Part shown: positions 43,520 through 56,236 of the stretch, in pieces
Layout: each line of letters begins with the position of its first letter
Position numbering within the stretch: position 1 is the stretch's first letter
Source: Wyeomyia smithii
Taxonomy: Eukaryota; Arthropoda; Insecta; Diptera; Culicidae
Assembly (NCBI RefSeq): GCF_029784165.1
Contig: NC_073695.1
Span: forward strand, 143,674,462-143,738,461
Length of the DNA: 64,000 nt
Direction: 5' to 3'
The notes under the pieces: generated by a model
Databases searched by the model: none
Told to the model about the DNA's origin: nothing
Seen by the model: only the letters and a program-made list of their open reading frames with translations
Made by a program: the position numbers and the translations under genes

Positions 43520-44427
43520 TCAGTTAACATTGTTGAATTTATTGCGAATGTTTTCATGATTTGCCTTTCCATAGTCAAAGACTTCCTCGTATTCATAGTC
43601 GTTGGGTCTTTGGTGCGCATGTATAAATAAAGAGTATTCGATTGCCGTGTGACACGCCTCATTTTTCCATAGAGGATTTAATGATTCAGTCACGCAGAAA
43701 TTATCATAAATGTTCGTAAATAAAAAGTCCAAGTAAGAGTCCTGTTGATTTTTGATTTGGTTGATTTGGTTCAGTCCGAAATTTGCGGTTTTGTCAAAAA
43801 TAAATTGCAGTGTTTCATTGTCCCCAACTACTGGAGGAATACTTTCATTTTCTGAGTCCTTCATGAAATCTGCATGACGTTGATTAAAGTCTGCATAAAT
43901 ATGGAATTTAAGCTCGGGAGGAAGCTGTGACAAAATTTGTTCAGTAATTTGGAAGAAGGTTTCATAAGTGGTTTGTGAGCATGGTCAGGAGGGTAATACA
44001 CTGAGGCAAACACGTGTATTTCACCTGCTATGTGTGATTTAACCCACACATGCTCAAATTCTTTAACTTTTGGTGTTTTGATAATTTCTGAACTATAGTT
44101 AGATGAAACAGCTATCAGTACTCCGCCGCCTGACTTCTTTCAGGACTCAACAAAATTCCTATCATCTCTGAATACATTATAGATGCTACCAAAATTTTTT
44201 TCACTTTTTATACTTTCTGCACAGCTGGAAGCAGGTGCCAGAATAATAGAAAAGGATGCGCTAAGTAAATTTTTATAAATTTTCTTCATTTTTGCAGGGC
44301 TTTCCCAGCGATTGAAATTTTGACAATAAATCAAAATTTCATTCGCATTCTGTTTTAGTGAAGAAATTTTGGGAAGTAGGTCGATTGACTGAGAATTGTT
44401 TACCTCTTTCTCATCGAAAGGAGTCAT
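43520..44427 (-). pseudogene. CR1/L2-like endonuclease fragments
   Basis: The 44140-44427 frame carries the endonuclease start, EILIYCQNFNRWESPAKMKK, then SFSIILAPAS where an ETW-type Glu is expected. After shifts, 43520-43933 gives LKFHIYADFNQRHADF (the GDFN-type block, here ADFN) and SYLDFLFTNIYDN with the late IEYSLFIH where SDH is expected. Both the Glu and the SDH positions look altered, and several shifts separate the parts. Not functional. Confidence 0.72.
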
Positions 44428-45248
44428 TATTTCCGAAAATTCGGTCTGTAAAATTTGTCGGCACTTTCTTTTTCGCGTTGCAGGGATTGAATCCTCTGGT
44501 TGTTCAGGTGTTCACTATAAAAATTAAGGTCTTCGGAAGCCGCCTGTAGCCCGTTTTTTTTTCAGAACATCCAGTAAATTCGCCATTCGTTCGGTTATGA
44601 AGTTCACTTGGGAACCACTGTCTAATAGCACACGACATTGGTGCGTTTCGATCTTCTTGTCGAAGACGTTAACTACTGCTGTAAGAAGTAGCACTGTTTT
44701 TTTGGCACTAGAACAGTTGCTGGAACATGTTGTAGAAATTGACTGTTCCTCGGACTAAACTGTCTTCGAAGCATCGACTGACTGTGTGGGCTCATTTGGA
44801 ATCGGAGAATTTGCAATCACTGTTCGAGTTTCAATTCCAGCATCATCGTGTAATTGCGTGTGGTGTCGCTTCTGGCATTTTCGACACGTTTTCGGAGAAG
44901 GGCAATTTTTGGAGCGATGTCCCTTTCGGAGACAGTCGAAGCAAATTCCGGATATCTTAACTTTTTCTAATTTTTGAGCTGCGGAGAGGTTGTTCAACTG
45001 GAAATTTGAATGCTGGCCGTTAACAAAACACACAAGCATTTACAGGAGGTTTCGTTTCGTGCGTTTTAGTTTCAGCGGTGTAACTTCTATGCGGAGGAAT
45101 CTTAAGAGGTGTGAGAACCTGTTTAGGTTTTGTTTGCTGTTGCGAAGGTTGGGATGCTATTTCACAGCTTTATAGCACTTGGCACCTTGATTTGAGGAAG
45201 GTTATCGGTGAATCGTATTTCGGAAGTTCCGTTTTCTTGAGGCTCGTC
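44188..45248. repeat. 1.06-kb direct duplication, copy A
   Basis: Matches 46342-47403 at about 99% (offset 2,154-2,155 bp). It spans the CR1-like endonuclease start, the CR1/BEL junction and BEL protease/knuckle sequence. Confidence 0.92.
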
Positions 45249-45700
45249 TCCCAAGTCTTCCGTGTAGATTTATCCAAACCACCGACAATCAGATACACGA
45301 CCATATGCTCCGACACTCCTGTGAGCTGCTGATTGAGAAAACGTAAACTTTCAACATGGCGTGTTGCTTCATCCAACAGGTTTCGTAGATCTTTGCACGA
45401 TTCAGATGACATCTTGTGCAGATTCATTAATCCTCGGATGTGTGTCTCTACAATTACTCTTTCGTTTTCGTACCTGTCCGTTAACATTGCCCACGCCTGG
45501 TTTTAGTTTCCTTCGCTGAGTATCTTTGCTATTGGACACAATAGCAGCAGAAGATCCAATCAATGCTTTGTCCAGGTGATAGAGTACAATAGCATCATTA
45601 TCTCCTGACTTTGCCATTAGTTCCTGAAAATGGCTTAAAATTTAGGCCACGCAGCGTAACTGCCGTCGAATGTGAGTATTGGGGCCTTTAGGGGTTCCTG
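44575..45700 (-). pseudogene. BEL/Pao gag-protease remnant (antisense)
   Basis: Reading right to left: NDAIVLYHLDKALIGSSAA (45402-45617), RYENERVIVETHIRGLMNLH and KDLRNLLDEATRHVESLRFL (45170-45487), two zinc knuckles CFDCLRKGHRSKNC and CRKCQKRHHTQLHD (44755-45039), then a pepsin-like protease segment with LLDSGSQVNFIT near 44600-44680. This is BEL Gag (DUF1759 and knuckles) followed by protease. It ends where CR1-like sequence begins (about 44575). Frames are broken between pieces. Confidence 0.85.
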
Positions 45701-46341
45701 TTGTATAATAACTGCGCAACCGTGGCTTGGTATTGACCGAACGTGCAAGCCAACAAGTGACACCCAATTACGCCGCATGGGCACTAGCTTGCATAGAAAA
45801 CCGACCAACAAATTAAATTGCCGATCGCCTTCTGCCGCGCGAGCACACGCACACGAATGAGCAGCCAGCCAGACAGAATTAGCAGAAGAGCCTTAGTGGA
45901 GTTGCCATCAGACCATCCCAGAAGAAGGTTCGTTCTGCGTCAGTGGCAGACAGTGGGAAAAACTCATGCGACGCTTGGATCAACTCGGGGAAAATTGGGG
46001 CGATTAATCTGGTGATATTTTGATGCAAACTTCGCGAAAACATCACTGTTCGTACGAGCGGTAAGCAATTTTCTATGTGATTTGATCACCGGCGCAATCA
46101 TCCAGCTATTTGATCGCGAACAGATAGCGAGGCTGCCATTGCAAACTGGTGGATCTCGTGGAAAGGACAACTGCAACTAAAACCAATTTGGAAAGCGCAC
46201 AGAGAACGCAATCAGCACCCCTTGGACTCGCAAAGCGTCGGTGGTCCCAGGATTCGTTCGCGAAAAGCGTGGCCAGTTTGGTGACGGATAACACGCGCCA
46301 TCATCAGCCTCGCACATGAGCTTTGACGCACTGGAAACACA
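45701..46341 (-). other. Possible BEL leader or gag N-terminus
   Basis: Upstream of the antisense gag. GADCVLCALS in the 46106-46294 frame hints at the N-terminal Cys-rich finger of mosquito BEL Gag, but the rest is unclear. Confidence 0.3.
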
Positions 46342-47403
46342 ACCAAAATTTTTTTCACTTTTTATAATTTCTGCACAGCTGGATTCAGGTGCCAGAATAA
46401 TAGAAAAGGATGCGCTAAGTAAATTTTTATAAATTTTCTTCATTTTTGCAGGGCTTTCCAAGCGATTGAAATTTTGACAATAAATCAAAATTTCATTCGC
46501 ATTCTGTTTTAGTGAAGAAATTTTGGGAAGTAGGTCGATTGACTGAGAATTGTTTACCTCTTTCTCATCGAAAGGAGTCATTATTTCCGAAAATTCGGTC
46601 TGTAAAATTTGTCGGCACTTTCTTTTTCGCGTTGCAGGGATTGAATCCTCTGGTTGTTCAGGTGTCTACTATAAAAATTAAGGTCTTCGGAAGCCGCCTG
46701 TAGCCCGTTTTTTTTTTCAGAACATCCAGTAAATTCGCCATTCGTTCGGTTATGAAGTTCACTTGGGAACCACTGTCTAATAGCACACGACATTGGTGCG
46801 TTTCGATCTTCTTGTCGAAGACGTTAACTACTGCTGTAAGAAGTAGCACTGTTTTTTTGGCACTAGAACAGTTGCTGGAACATGTCGTAGAAATTGACTG
46901 TTCCTCGGACTAAACTGTCTTCGAAGCATCGACTGACTGTGTGGGCTCATTTGGAATCGGAGAATTTGCAATCACTGTTCGAGTTTCAATTCCAGCATCA
47001 TCGTGTAATTGCGTGTGGTGTCGCTTCTGGCATTTTCGACACGTTTTCGGAGAAGGGCAATTTTTGGAGCGATGTCCCTTTCGGAGACAGTCGAAGCAAA
47101 TTCCGGATATCTTAACTTTTTCTAATTTTTGAGCTGCGGAGAGGTTGTTCAACTGGAAATTTGAATGCTGGCCGTTAACAAAACACACAAACATTTACAG
47201 GAGGTTTCGTTTCGTGCGTTTTAGTTTCAGCGGTGTAACTTCTATGCGGAGGAATCTTAACAGGTGTGAGAACCTGTTTAGGTTTTGTTTGCTGTTGCGA
47301 AGGTTGGGATGCTATTTCACAGCTTTATAGCACTTGGCACCTTGATTTGAGAAAGGTTATCGGTGAATCGTATTTCGGAAGTTCCGTTTTCTTGAGGCTC
47401 GTC
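46342..47403. repeat. 1.06-kb direct duplication, copy B
   Basis: Second copy of 44188-45248, carrying the same CR1/BEL junction, protease (LLDSGSQVNFIT on the minus strand, 46658-46849) and knuckles (46910-47194). Flanks differ on both sides, and one extra T in a poly-T run at about 46707 shifts the offset. Confidence 0.92.
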
Positions 47404-48436
47404 CCCCACCTTTAGACTGCACCGAAGGCAAGACGGGATCTGCTTTCCAACTAGAGCGCAATCTTACAAGCGAGAAAGCCTTCGATCGCGAAGTTAGTGC
47501 GGCGTTTGGAAGAAACTCGAACCGTGGCTAATCTGCTGGGGCCATAGGGCTTTTTTCCTGCTTGTACATTCAATTCACAGTGCTACACTCGTCAACACAG
47601 AACCGGTGAATGTTCGAGTGGCATTTTTATTTCACTTGCGCACTACCAGTCACAAAAGTTCATACAAACGACGCACGCGCAACAAGGGCAAGCAAATTGC
47701 ACGTTACACACGCGAGACACTTCGGACACGACCGTTCGCGACGGACGCACAAACAATAAATGTTCAGAGAGTAACTTTCACTACACGCAAAACACGAACA
47801 AACCTGTGCGAACACGTTTAAACACGCGACGGACGCACGAATGTTCCAGAGTGCTCTTTTGTATTACTCGCGAATCGCACGACAACACGCGACGCACTGT
47901 GGGGCAGAACCCAGAAAAGTCGCGACAAAAGTCAAAAAAAAGAAATTCAGTTCTCATGCCTCATTTTATTTTCTACTTGCAGTAGACAATTTATCGACTG
48001 GAAATCATGATAACTTACTTTGAAAAATAATTTAGAAAATGTGCTATAATATTGTGAAAATGAGGATTTACAAGGCTTGTAAAATGGAAGAAAAAATTTT
48101 CACAGATATTTTCCAGTAGGGCATGCAATTACTTAGAAATTAATTAGCTAACTCATATGATCCTCATAAAATAGAGTATAAACTAAAAGGTAATGTGATA
48201 TTAAGACAGTTTTGTTGAAAATAGGTTCGAAGAAGGCATAATATGTAAAACAGGTTTTTTTGTAATTTTTCCTTATTTTCGGCAATATGAAAAAACATAA
48301 AGTTCCACGTTGCTCTGCTATGACACCATTATTGTACTAAAATACAAGGTATTGGCTAGTACTAAACCAAAAATCAGCTGCTACTAGTTGCGACTTACCG
48401 AGTAATTCGAGTTTTCGCAGCGATTGTTTTCATGTC
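47404..48436. other. No gene recognised
   Basis: The first 500 bp are GC-richer with many ACGCACG/CACGCGAC motifs, possibly an LTR or leader. The rest is AT-rich. Confidence 0.4.
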
Positions 48437-48540
48437 AATTCATGTAAAAATCGTTAATCAGCAGGGTCCGTATCGATGTTTTTCCTACAATAGGCCTTGC
48501 TAAATGACGGTGTATGCAACACGACCATAAATGTGTTCGC

Positions 48541-49086
48541 CATTCGTTGTTTTGCTTTCGTCTCGATTAGACGCAAATTGTTTATCTCCGTTTGAGTTCG
48601 CAAAATAACAATACACGAGTTATCGTACGGGTGTTTTTTGTCGATTAGTTCTTGTGCTGCGCGATAACAATAGCCTGTTATATATCGGCAGAAACATCTG
48701 CACACTGGTAGGGGCAGGCTACCCCGCCAGTGATTCGACACGCAGCTGATATATCAGCAAGAATAATTCTCCCGCACCGCTGTTACCCCGCTAGCAGCAC
48801 GGACCATCATACGATCGAGCGAGTGGAAGTCAACTACAAGTGGCATCTACAAGGTCGCGTGTAGGACACGGCCACTGTGCCACAACACGAAGCTGGATCG
48901 TCATTGTTTGTTCTGCGGAAACGCTCGATTAATCCTACTATCAGCCGTAAGGTCGTGACTTAGACGTTCGGTGAAGTATTACCTTTAGAATTTTTACTAT
49001 TATTATCAATATTATTACTATGTTATAATATTATTATTAATATTATTATTGATATTATTATTGTTATTATTATTATTATTACTATA

Positions 49087-49121
<35 letters not shown>

Positions 49122-50345
49122 TGTTATTAGTATTAGTATTACTGTCTTTTTTTTATTTGATCCATTGTAGATTGAAAAATTGTTTTTAAAATTTAATATC
49201 AACTACTTGAACCCCCCCCCCCCATATTCGAATATTTATCGTTTGTGTGCGGTAGAGCGTAACGCTCCCGCAAAATGGACGACATGCAGGTGCAACTTTT
49301 CCTGGAAGTGGAAACAAACGGGGAAGAAATTGAAATTTCTCCCATCAGCTCACCCCTACCTTCCCCTGTGCCCCTCCCCTTTGCCAAGTCCTGTACCAAG
49401 AGTACCGGAAGTTCGGGTAAAAGCTTACCCAGATGCCGCTGGCGGTCCCTACGTTGTTTATTCCCGGCCCATAAAGAAGCCATTGAATATTATTCAAATT
49501 GGCAAGGACCTGGCAAAACATTTTTCGGCCGTAACCGAGATTACGAAGGTGAGGCCGAACAAACTGCGAGTTGTCGTGAGTAGCTTGAAGCAAGCAAACG
49601 AAATTGCTGGCTACGAGCTCTTCACGAGAGAGTATCGCGTGTACATCCCTGCCAAGGATGTAGAAATCGACGGTGTGGTTACCGAGGGGAATCTCACTGT
49701 CGATGACATTTTGCGTCATGGAGTTGGCTGTTTTAAAAACCCCTTGATGCAAAGTGTAAAGATACTGGATTGCAAGCAATTGCATTCAGTATCCATTGAA
49801 GAAGGGAAGAAGAAATTCCTCCCTTCGGATTCCTTCCGAGTAACATTCGCCGGATCCGCGCTGCCGAACTACGTCCGCTTGGACAGGGTTCGTCTACCTG
49901 TACGCCTGTTCGTACCGCGGGTCATGCATTGCCAAAACTGTAAGCAGTTAGGTCACACAGCCACCTACTGCTGCAACAAGGCACGCTGTAGCAAGTGCGG
50001 AGGCAATCATGCTGAGAACGCTTGCAGTGGGGATACTGAAAAGTGTCTTTACTGCGAGGGAACTCGGCATGACCTTCCGGCATGTCCCGCGTACAAACAG
50101 CGCGAGGAAAAAATCAAGCGTTCCCTTAAGGAACGATCAAAGCGCTCTTTTGCAGAAATGCTTAAGAGGGCTGAGCCACCCTCGACAGGAAACATCTTTT
50201 CCTTTTTGCCAGCCGATGAGGGTACATCTGACGATCCCGTCGAAGGGTGTTCTTATGCCTTGCCAGAGGGATCTAGGAAGAGGAGAATGCTCAACTCTCC
50301 TAATCTTTCTCGTAAAGGTCGTAAGATAACCCCTAGCGGAATGAC
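48541..50345 (+). mobile_element. I-clade element, duplicated 5' part (copy 2)
   Basis: Promoter start (A+1 at 48542, AGACG at 48569-48573), 5' UTR with microsatellite and a 12-C tract, and most of ORF1; it stops at the duplication junction. ORF2 is absent. It arose by duplication of copy 3, not by insertion. Confidence 0.9.
49275..50345 (+). pseudogene. I-clade ORF1, frameshifted and truncated (copy 2)
   Basis: ATG at 49275 gives the same MDDMQVQLF start as copy 1. An extra C in the proline-repeat codons near 49370-49378 shifts the frame, after which the RRM-like region and all three knuckles (CQNCKQLGHTATYC, CSKCGGNHAENAC, CLYCEGTRHDLPAC) are open in another frame, running to 50345 and then into duplicated flank. 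The hydrophobic C-terminal end is lost. It shows the 5' part decaying independently after duplication. Confidence 0.88.
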
Positions 50346-50997
50346 AATTCATGTAAAAATCGTTAATCAGCAGGGTCCGTATCGATGTTTTTCCTACAAT
50401 AGGCCTTGCTAAATGACGGTGTATGCAACACGACCATAAATGTGTTCGCCATTCGTTGTTTTGCTTTCGTCTCGATTAGACGCAAATTGTTTATCTCCGT
50501 TTGAGTTCGCAAAATAACAATACACGAGTTATCGTACGGGTGTTTTTTTGTCGATTAGTTCTTGTGCTGCGCGATAACAATAGCCTGTTATATATCGGCA
50601 GAAACATCTGCACACTGGTAGGGGCAGGCTACCCCGCCAGTGATTCGACACGCAGCTGATATATCAGCAAGAATAATTCTCCCGCACCGCTGTTACCCCG
50701 CTAGCAGCACGGACCATCATACGATCGAGCGAGTGGAAGTCAACTACAAGTGGCATCTACAAGGTCGCGTGTAGGACACGGCCACTGTGCCACAACACGA
50801 AGCTGGATCGTCATTGTTTGTTCTGCGGAAACGCTCGATTAATCCTACTATCAGCCGTGAGGTCGTGACTTAAACGTTCGGTGAAGTATTACCTTTAGAA
50901 TTTTTACTATTATTATCAATATTATTACTATGTTATAATATTATTATTAATATTATTATTGATATTATTATTGTTATTATTATTATTATTACTATAA

Positions 50998-51028
<31 letters not shown>

Positions 51029-51189
51029 TGTTATTAGTATTAGTATTACTGTCTTTTTTTTATTTGATCCATTGTAGATTGAAAAATTGTTTTTAAAATT
51101 TAATATCAACTACTTGAACCCCCCCCCCCATATTCGAATATTTATCGTTTGTGTGCGGTAGAGCGTAACGCTCCCGCAAAAGGGACGAC

Positions 51190-52578
51190 ATGCAGGTGCA
51201 ACTTTTCCTGGAAGTGGAAACAAACGGGGAAGAAATTGAAATTTCTCCCATCAGCTCACCCCTACCTTCCCCTGTGCCCTCCCCTTTGCCAAGTCCTGTA
51301 CCAAGAGTACCGGAAGTACGGGTAAAAGCTTACCCAGATGCCGCTGGCGGTCCCTACGTTGTTTATTTCCGGCCCATAAAGAAGCCATTGAATATTATTC
51401 AAATTGGCAAGGACCTGGCAAAACATTTTTCGGCCGTAACCGAGATTACGAAGGTGAGGCCGAACAAACTGCGAGTTGTCGTGAGTAGCTTGAAGCAAGC
51501 AAACGAAATTGCTGGCTACGAGCTCTTCACGAGAGAGTATCGCGTGTACATCCCTGCCAAGGATGTAGAAATCGACGGTGTGGTTACCGAGGGGAATCTC
51601 ACTGTCGATGACATTTTGCGTCATGGAGTTGGCTGTTTTAAAAACCCCTTGATGCAAAGTGTAAAGATACTGGATTGCAAGCAATTGCATTCAGTATCCA
51701 TTGAAGAAGGGAAGAAGAAATTCCTCCCTTCGGATTCCTTCCGAGTAACATTCGCCGGATCCGCGCTGCCGAACTACGTCCGCTTGGACAGGGTTCGTCT
51801 ACCTGTACGCCTGTTCGTACCGCGGGTCATGCATTGCCAAAACTGTAAGCAGTTAGGTCACACAGCCACCTACTGCTGCAACAAGGCACGCTGTAGCAAG
51901 TGCGGAGGCAATCATGCTGAGAACGCTTGCAGTGGGGATACTGAAAAGTGTCTTTATTGCGAGGGAACTCAGCATGACCTTCCGGCATGTCCCGCGTACA
52001 AACAGCGCGAGGAAAAAATCAAGCGTTCCCTTAAGGAACGATCAAAGCGCTCTTTTGCAGAAATGCTTAAGAGGGCTGAGTCACCCTCGACAGGAAACAT
52101 CTTTTCCTTTTTGCCAACCGATGAGGGTACATCTGACGATCCCGTCGAAGGGTGTTCTTATGCCTTGCCAGAAGGATCTAGGAAGAGGAGAATGCTCAAC
52201 TCTACTAATCTTTCTCGTAAAGGTCGTAAGATAACCCCTAGCGGAATGACCAATAAGACAACACAAAAAGGAAGCGGTGAAGAAAAACCGAAGCAAGTAC
52301 CCCCCGGTTTTAATTTCAAATCAAACCAGGAGTACCCACCGCTTCCTGGGGCACCAAAAACCCCTCGTGCACCCATTTCTCGATCAGAAGACATAAAAGA
52401 AACAGGGTTCATAAAATTCTCTGATATTGTGGACTGGATATTTAAAACATTCAACATACCAAATCCCCTTCAAAACATTCTTCTTGCCCTTCTACCTACA
52501 GTGAAAACCTTTTTGAAGCAACTCACAGCAACTTGGCCCCTCATTTCAGCTATCGTATCTTTCGTCGAAAGAGGTTAG
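51190..52578 (+). CDS. I-clade ORF1, start codon lost, otherwise open (copy 3)
   Basis: The usual first codon is AGG at 51181, so the first ATG is three codons later (51190, MQVQLFLEVE), giving 462 codons. Proline repeat, RRM-like region, three CCHC knuckles and the hydrophobic C-terminus match copy 1 closely (one difference is CEGTQHDLPAC). Losing three residues may be harmless. Stop TAG at 52576-52578, again just before the ORF2 start region. Confidence 0.88.
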   Translation: MQVQLFLEVETNGEEIEISPISSPLPSPVPSPLPSPVPRVPEVRVKAYPDAAGGPYVVYFRPIKKPLNIIQIGKDLAKHFSAVTEITKVRPNKLRVVVSSLKQANEIAGYELFTREYRVYIPAKDVEIDGVVTEGNLTVDDILRHGVGCFKNPLMQSVKILDCKQLHSVSIEEGKKKFLPSDSFRVTFAGSALPNYVRLDRVRLPVRLFVPRVMHCQNCKQLGHTATYCCNKARCSKCGGNHAENACSGDTEKCLYCEGTQHDLPACPAYKQREEKIKRSLKERSKRSFAEMLKRAESPSTGNIFSFLPTDEGTSDDPVEGCSYALPEGSRKRRMLNSTNLSRKGRKITPSGMTNKTTQKGSGEEKPKQVPPGFNFKSNQEYPPLPGAPKTPRAPISRSEDIKETGFIKFSDIVDWIFKTFNIPNPLQNILLALLPTVKTFLKQLTATWPLISAIVSFVERG

Positions 52579-52591
52579 GAATTTTGTCACT

Positions 52592-55500
52592 GTGTTACAG
52601 TGGAACTGCAGAAGTATCATCCCCAAATTTGATTTATTTTCACATTTGATAAACACATACAATTGTGATGCGTTCGCGCTTTGTGAAACTTTTCTCAACT
52701 CAAATGATCAACTTAATTTCCACAATTTTAATATCATTCGTCGAGATCGAGACTCACACGGTGGAGGGGTACTTTTAGGGATCAAAAAGTGCTATTCTTT
52801 TTTCAGAATCGACCTCCCCTCGATCTCGAATATTGAAGTTGTTTCCATTCAAACGAATATGAATGGAAAAGACCTTTACCTTGTTTCGTTATATATTCCC
52901 CCATCCGCGCGGATTGAACAGAAGCAACTCCTTGATATAGCAGAATTGCTTCCCGCACCTTTTTTGATTTTGGGAGTTTTTAACTATCACTGTTCGCTAT
53001 GGGGGTCGCTGTACGACGACAACCGATCTTCTTTAATTTGTAACTTGATCGACGACTTCAATATGACAGTTTTGAATACTGGGGAAGCGACACGTGTACC
53101 TAATCCTCCAGCACGTGAAAGCGTGCTTGACCTATCCCTCTGCTCGACATCACTAGCGTTAGATTGCCAGTGGAAAGTAATCAACGACCCCCACGGTAGT
53201 GATCATCTTCCAATCGTTATATCAATTGCTAATGGTTCAACTCCCCCGAACCCAATCAATATTTCCTACGACCTTACACGTAATATTGATTGGAAGCGTT
53301 ATGAGTCTATTATAGCGGAATCTATCGAGACTCACGAGGAACTTTCTCCGGAGGAAGAATACACGTTCTTAGCTGGCTTGATAATCGACGCCGCGACGCA
53401 AGCTCAGACGAAACCGATACCCGGGGTAACGATTAGACAACGCCCTCCCAACAAATGGTGGGACAAAGAGTGCTCTGAGCTGTACGCGCGAAGGTCCGCG
53501 GCGTATAAGGACTACCGGGAGTACGGCACTGTCAACCTACTACGAAAGTACGAGGTACTGGGCAGGCAGATGAAGAGCTTAGTAAAGGCGAAAAAACGCG
53601 GGTACTGGCGGTGGTTCGTAAACGCGTTGTCGAGGGAAACAGCGATGAGCACTCTTTGGGATACCGCCAGGCGCATGCGGAACCGTGACGTTTCGAATGA
53701 GAGTGAGGAGTATTCAGATCGCTGGATACTCGATTTTGCCAAAAAGGTCTGTCCGGACTCTGTACCGGAACAGAAAACCTTTCGCGACGCGTTTATAGTA
53801 ACTACGGAAGAGCCTCCATTTTCGATGTTGGAATTTTCAATGGCTCTCCTGTCGTGCAACAATAAGGCTCCAGGGTTGGATAGAATAAAATTCAACCTGT
53901 TGAAGAATCTACCCGACTCTGCAAAAAGACGCTTGTTGGACTTGTTCAACAAGTTTCTTGAGCTAAATATTGTTCCGCATGACTGGAGGGGGGTAAAAGT
54001 CATTGCTATTCGGAAACCCGGGAAACCTGCCTCTGATCACAATTCATATAGGCCGATTGCGATGCTCTCTTGCCTCCGGAAATTAATGGAGAAAATGATC
54101 CTCTTACGGTTAGACAAATGGGTCGAAACAAACGGTTTACTTTCAGATACTCAATTTGGCTTTCGCCGGGGCAAAGGGACGAACGATTGCCTAGCGTTGC
54201 TTTCTACTGAAATTCAACTCGCATTTGCTCGAAAAGAGCGAATGGCTTCTGCGTTCTTGGTTATTAAGGGGGCTTTTGACTCTGTCTCTGTAGAAGTTTT
54301 AAGCGCGAAACTTCATTCGCAGGGACTTTCACCAAATTTGAATAACGTTTTGCTCAATTTGTTGTCAGAAAAGCATATGTATTTCTCACATGGCGATTCG
54401 ACAACTTCCCGAATTAGTTACATGGGTCTTCCCCAGGGCTCATGTTTATGCCCCCTTTTATATAATTTTTACGTCAAGGACATCGATGAATGTCTTGCAA
54501 ATTCATGCACGCTAAGGCAACTTGCAGACGATAGCGTTGTATCCATTACTGGTAGCGAAGCTAGCGATCTGCAAGGACCATTGCAAGATACCTTAGACAA
54601 TTTGTCTGAATGGGCTCTTAAGCTGGGTATCGAATTCTCTCCGGAGGAAACTGAGTTGGTCGTTTTTTCTAGGAAGCATAACCCAGCTCCGCTGCAGCTC
54701 CTACTAACGGGTAAAACGATCTCTCAGGTTTTAGTCGCTAAATATCTCGGGGTCTGGTTCGACTCTAAATGCACCTGGGCTTGTCATATTAGGTATCTGA
54801 CACGAAAATGCCAACAGAGGATTAATTTTCTTCGTACGATTACCGGAACCTGGTGGGGAGCCCACCCAGGAGTCCTTCTAAGGCTTTACCAAACAACGAT
54901 ATTGTCAGTTCTTGAGTACGGCTGTTTCTGCTTTCGCTCCGCCGCGAACACGCACATTATAAAATAAGAGAGAATACAATATCGTTGTTTGCGTATTGCC
55001 TTGGGTTGCATGCAGTCGACCCATACGATGAGTCTTGAAGTGTTAGCTGGTATTTTTCCGTTGAAACATAGTTTTTGGAATCTCTCTTACCGGTTGCTAA
55101 TTCGATGCACAGTTATGAACCCATTAGTAATTGAAAATTTCGAGAGGTTGGTCGACCTTCAATCTCAATCCAGATTTATGACTTTATATTTTGACTATAT
55201 GGCTCAAGATATTAATCCTTCTTCATACGATTCCTCCAATGTCGCACTTTTAGATACTTCTAATAATGCTATATTCTTCGACACCACCATGAAACAAGAC
55301 ATTTCTGGTATCCCGGATCAATTGCGACCGCAAGAGATCCCTAAGATTTTTTCCAATAAGTTTAAACATGTTTGTTATGATAAAAGGTTTTACACTGACG
55401 GATCTAATCTAGATGAGTCCACTGGCTTCGGTGTTTTCCACGAAAATTTTACCGCCTCCTACAAACTCGATGCTCCTGCTTCCGTGTACGTCGCAGAACT

Positions 55501-56236
55501 TGCTGCTATTCAGTACTCTCTTGGAATCATCGAAACCCTACCCACAGACCATTACTTCATCTTCACAGATAGTCTCAGTGCCATTCAGGCTCTGCGATCG
55601 ATGAAGCCTGTGAAGCACACCCCGTATTTCCTGGGGAAAATACGGCGGTTTTTAAGTGCTTTAACAGATAAAAATTACCGGGTTACCTTAGCGTGGGTCC
55701 CTTCTCATTGCTTGATTCCGGGTAATGAAAAGGCTGACTCTTTAGCTAAGGTGGGTGCTATTGATGGCGATATTTATAAAAGACCAATTGCTTATGATGA
55801 ATTTCATAGCATTTTGCGTCAGAGAACACTCAACAGTTGGCAATCATCATGGAACTCAGATGAACTGGGACGGTGGCTACATTCCATTTTTCCTAAGGTA
55901 TCGACGAAAGCATGGTTCAGGGGGTTGGATGTCGGTCGGTACTTCATTCGCGTCATGTCCAGACTTATGTCCAATCACTACACGTTAAACACGCATCTCT
56001 TTCGTATAGGGCTTGTAGACAGTTATCACTGCGTTTGTGGCGATGGCTACCATGACATCGAGCATGTTGTTTGGTCGTGTACCGAATACTGTGGTGTTAG
56101 GTCCGAGCTTATAGATTCCCTTCGGGCCCGAGGAAAACAACCGAACGTACCCGTTAGAGACATTCTGGGAAGCGGTGATCTCCAGTACATGACACAGCTA
56201 TACTGCTTTCTGAAAAACGCTGAAATTAAAATTTAA
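52592..56236 (+). pseudogene. I-clade ORF2 with a premature stop (copy 3)
   Basis: Same order and about 98-99% identity to copy 1. Endonuclease again reads GVFNYH at residue 129. RT motif A reads SAFLVIKGAFDSV, so the catalytic aspartate at 557 is Val. Codon 792 is TAA (54965-54967) where copy 1 has TTA. The open frame resumes with RNase H (54989-56236; FYTDGSN, FTDSLSAIQAL, GNEKADSLAK) and CVCGDGYHDIEHVVWSC. It cannot make active RT. The non-AUG start situation is the same as in copy 1. Confidence 0.92.

Larger units (their letters stand above)
41937..44575 (-). mobile_element. CR1/L2-like non-LTR element (antisense), internally deleted
   Basis: Reading right to left: ORF1 C-terminal or leader sequence, endonuclease, RT N-terminus, RT C-terminus, then an A/T-rich tail (41937-41950). 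The C-terminal domain resembles that of the element at 7.2-14.5 kb, so the two are related but distinct families. Confidence 0.78.
48437..52248 (+). repeat. 1.9-kb tandem duplication: flank plus 5' part of an I element
   Basis: 48437-50345 and 50346-52248 are head-to-tail copies with a period of 1,909 bp at the left edge. Each starts with about 105 bp of non-element flank (AATTCATGTAAAAATC to ATAAATGTGTTCG), then 5' UTR and ORF1. The junction joins ORF1 at GGAATGAC to AATTCATG. Confidence 0.92.
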
